The position numbers and the translations under genes were made by a program. The notes below the pieces were generated by a model. That model did no database searches and was not told the DNA's origin. It worked only from the letters and a program-made list of their open reading frames with translations. Shown here piece by piece: positions 62,093 through 64,000 of a DNA stretch of 64,000 nucleotides. The stretch is from Bacteroidales bacterium UBA4772. Its GTDB lineage: Bacteria; Bacteroidota; Bacteroidia; Bacteroidales; VadinHA17. Position 1 is the stretch's first letter. Every line of letters begins with the position of its first letter. The DNA lies in contig DHHM01000013.1 in assembly GCA_002403305.1 (NCBI GenBank), forward strand, positions 245,594 to 309,593. Reading direction: 5' to 3'.

Positions 62093-63955
62093 ATGAACAC
62101 GGATCGCTCATTAAAGTTAACAGCTTTTTTTCGTCTTGCAGCCATAACGGCTTTCACAGCCCTCTTTTTCATCCCTATTTCTGCCCAGCCTTCTGGTGGC
62201 CCGTACGGCCCGGTAAGACAAACCTGGCAGATACCGCAGACCGGGGGAAAGATAATCTACGTTGCACCCGACGGCGACATGGAGTCAACGGGCGAGAGCA
62301 TTACTTCACCAACAACCATCGAGGCTGCTATCGAAAAGGTGGTTACCGGAGATGTGATCATCATGCGCGGCGGTACCTACCGTACCGGCAACCTTATCCT
62401 GAACCAGGGTATCACCATTCAGCCATACCAGGACGAGATGCCAGTCCTCAAGGGGACCTTTGCCGCCACGGAATGGATGAATCTGAGAAACGGACTGTGG
62501 GTGACAAAATGGGAGAGGCTGTTCCCTTCGAAGCCTGCCGAATGGTGGATGAGACTCAGGAGCGGTAGGGAGACTCCGCTGCACCGGTTCAATGATGATA
62601 TGGTCTTTATCGATGGCTGGTTCCTTCAGGCAGCAGGATATGAGGGTGAGGTGGATGAGAATTCCTTCTATATCGATTATGAAACAGGACTGGTCTATAT
62701 TGGAACGGACCCCACAGACAGGCTTGTTGAGATCACTGCCTTTAACGTCGGACTGCACCGCATAACGGGTGAGTACCACGGAAAGGTATCTGACGGCATA
62801 GGTCCGGTCATCAGGGGCGTAACCTTCACGCAGTATGCATACAGGGCTATAGAGGTCGATGGCAAGGATCCGGAAGGCATCTCTCCGGAAAGCGAACATG
62901 GCAAGGATGTTGTGGGTACCACACTTGAACACTGTACTATGTCATTCTGCTCACGCGTGGCGGCTTACCTGAGAGGGGACAGGCTTACAATACGAAACTG
63001 TAAGGTCAGCGACACGAGTACGGAGGGAATCTACATACTAAGTTCTTCCGACGTATTGCTTGAAAGAAACATCTTTACCCGCAACAATATTGAGCGCATA
63101 ACCGGATACTACCCGGCTGCGGTCAAGATTTTCAACCAGTGCTACCGCGTCACCTGCAATGACAACCTGGTGACAGACCTTCCCTTCTCAAATGGCATAT
63201 GGTATGATGTCGGCAATGTTGACGGCGTTTTCATCAACAACTGGGTTGAGGGAGTGGGACTGATCAACCGTGGTGTCTCATATCTTCAGACATGGCCCAG
63301 CGAAAGCGGCTTCTTCTTTGAGATATCGAAGGGTGCTATATGCGCCGGTAACGTCTTTGTTAACTGCGAACTGGGAATACACATTCTCAATAGTTGCGAT
63401 GTCAGGATGTACAACAATACCCTTGTCAACAGCACCGCATGTATCAGTCGCAGCGAGCGCAGTGCAGCGGGTGATCACTTCGGGTGGCATCCGGCTACGG
63501 GTCCTGATGTTGATGAACGCGACGGTCATATATTCGTCAATAACCTGATGGCGGCCGATGCCAGCCTGAACAGGCCTCATCTCTTCGTCTGGCAGAGGAA
63601 CATCCTGTGTGACAGGCTGAAGAACCCTCAGCTGAAAGAAATTGACAATAATGTCTACGCGGAAAGCAGTAACCGCCAGGATATGCCACTGATACTCTGG
63701 AGCCCTGCTGAAACTGAGAACTGTATTACGGCCCTGGAATCACCTGCGGAACTGAATGCCCTTCATCCCCGCTTTGAAGGACACAGCATGCTTCTGACTG
63801 ATCATAATGTCTTTATGAGCCCTGAGCTTCTCAATTACAGGCCTCTTCCCGGTTTCCCGGGGAACAATGCTGCAGCGGCACTGCCTGCTGAATTACATTC
63901 ACTGCTGAAGCTTAAAAAGCGAACAAAACAGTATGTGGGGGCCTACCCCCTGTAA
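62093..63955 (+). CDS. Exported right-handed parallel beta-helix protein
   Basis: A 620-residue secreted protein with a signal peptide (cleavage near ISAQPS). The first motif is KIIYVAPDGDMES near 62-74, then an AIEKVVTGDVIIMRGGTYR coil and regular turns rich in Asn and Val (e.g. NIFTRNNIER, NNTLVNSTA), as in pectate-lyase-like and other polysaccharide-binding beta-helices. No clear catalytic triad is recognised, so it may be a lyase or hydrolase of unknown specificity. It has no T9SS tail; the last residues (KKRTKQYVGAYPL) close the gene near the window edge. Confidence 0.82.
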   Translation: MNTDRSLKLTAFFRLAAITAFTALFFIPISAQPSGGPYGPVRQTWQIPQTGGKIIYVAPDGDMESTGESITSPTTIEAAIEKVVTGDVIIMRGGTYRTGNLILNQGITIQPYQDEMPVLKGTFAATEWMNLRNGLWVTKWERLFPSKPAEWWMRLRSGRETPLHRFNDDMVFIDGWFLQAAGYEGEVDENSFYIDYETGLVYIGTDPTDRLVEITAFNVGLHRITGEYHGKVSDGIGPVIRGVTFTQYAYRAIEVDGKDPEGISPESEHGKDVVGTTLEHCTMSFCSRVAAYLRGDRLTIRNCKVSDTSTEGIYILSSSDVLLERNIFTRNNIERITGYYPAAVKIFNQCYRVTCNDNLVTDLPFSNGIWYDVGNVDGVFINNWVEGVGLINRGVSYLQTWPSESGFFFEISKGAICAGNVFVNCELGIHILNSCDVRMYNNTLVNSTACISRSERSAAGDHFGWHPATGPDVDERDGHIFVNNLMAADASLNRPHLFVWQRNILCDRLKNPQLKEIDNNVYAESSNRQDMPLILWSPAETENCITALESPAELNALHPRFEGHSMLLTDHNVFMSPELLNYRPLPGFPGNNAAAALPAELHSLLKLKKRTKQYVGAYPL

Positions 63956-64000
63956 CATTGAGGCAGCGGCAGGTGAACGATAGAACCTGGTAGTATTTAC

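Noticed and set aside
62306..62932. Minus-strand open frame of 208 codons
   Set aside because: Shadow of the beta-helix gene; no start context or family resemblance.
1..64000. Mobile element or prophage
   Set aside because: No transposase, integrase, phage structural gene, terminal inverted repeat or tRNA-linked direct repeat was found.

Overview
The window reads as a chromosomal segment of a Bacteroidota bacterium, most likely order Bacteroidales. The support is a gliding-motility/type IX secretion C-terminal sorting domain, several Bacteroidetes-only hypothetical families (DUF3078, DUF4197-type lipoprotein, N-terminally anchored SPOR lipoprotein), polysaccharide-degrading GH2, GH38 and GH95 enzymes, and repeated upstream matches to the Bacteroidetes -7 promoter box TAnnTTTG. 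I see no rRNA or tRNA gene, integrase, transposase, phage gene or CRISPR array.

Layout. 1-3.8 kb: a GH2 glycosidase running off the left edge, downstream of an acyl-CoA ligase. 3.9-12.6 kb: housekeeping, with a SPOR lipoprotein, then spoT-fur-purA transcribed leftward, an exported T9SS-sorted protein and a pair of M16 peptidases. 12.7-20.3 kb: ClC channel, CBM9-like lipoprotein, glyA, orphan response regulator, TauE/SafE permease, and an exbB-exbD-tonB operon. 20.5-28.2 kb: giant TamB-like protein, divergent tsaD, a thioesterase, a membrane J-protein and a ZIP zinc transporter. 28.3-31.8 kb: a frameshifted MFS permease, a nucleoside permease and upp. 31.8-36.3 kb: cell-envelope hypotheticals and a patatin. 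36.3-42.5 kb: an amino-sugar operon (nagA, ROK kinase, MFS permease, SIS isomerase, UroD-like zinc methyltransferase) led by a PrsW protease and closed by a good terminator after the patatin. 42.6-50.4 kb: GH38, two tandem serine hydrolases and a secreted S51 peptidase. 50.7-64 kb: membrane protein, a chimeric reductase, M81 peptidase, ICMT methyltransferase, GH95 fucosidase, GNAT-HDAC fusion, shortened TolB-like and phosphodiester-glycosidase genes, a thioredoxin-like protein and an exported beta-helix protein.

The most unusual signal is structural. At four loci (18.2, 28.2, 49.4 and 59.4 kb) the 3' end of a gene, usually with its stop codon, is followed by two or more diverged tandem copies of itself (unit about 35, 48, 59 and 46 bp). 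At two of these the copies farthest from the gene are the most degraded. A heptamer array extends the GH2 C-terminus and a 30-bp array lies inside GH38. Alongside, three genes look like products of in-frame internal deletion: a DUF2867/steroid-reductase chimera, a TolB-like protein missing beta-propeller blades, and a phosphodiester glycosidase missing its catalytic core. One MFS gene carries a single-base frameshift. Together this suggests a genome shaped by short-repeat recombination. Family assignments come from motif recognition without database searches.
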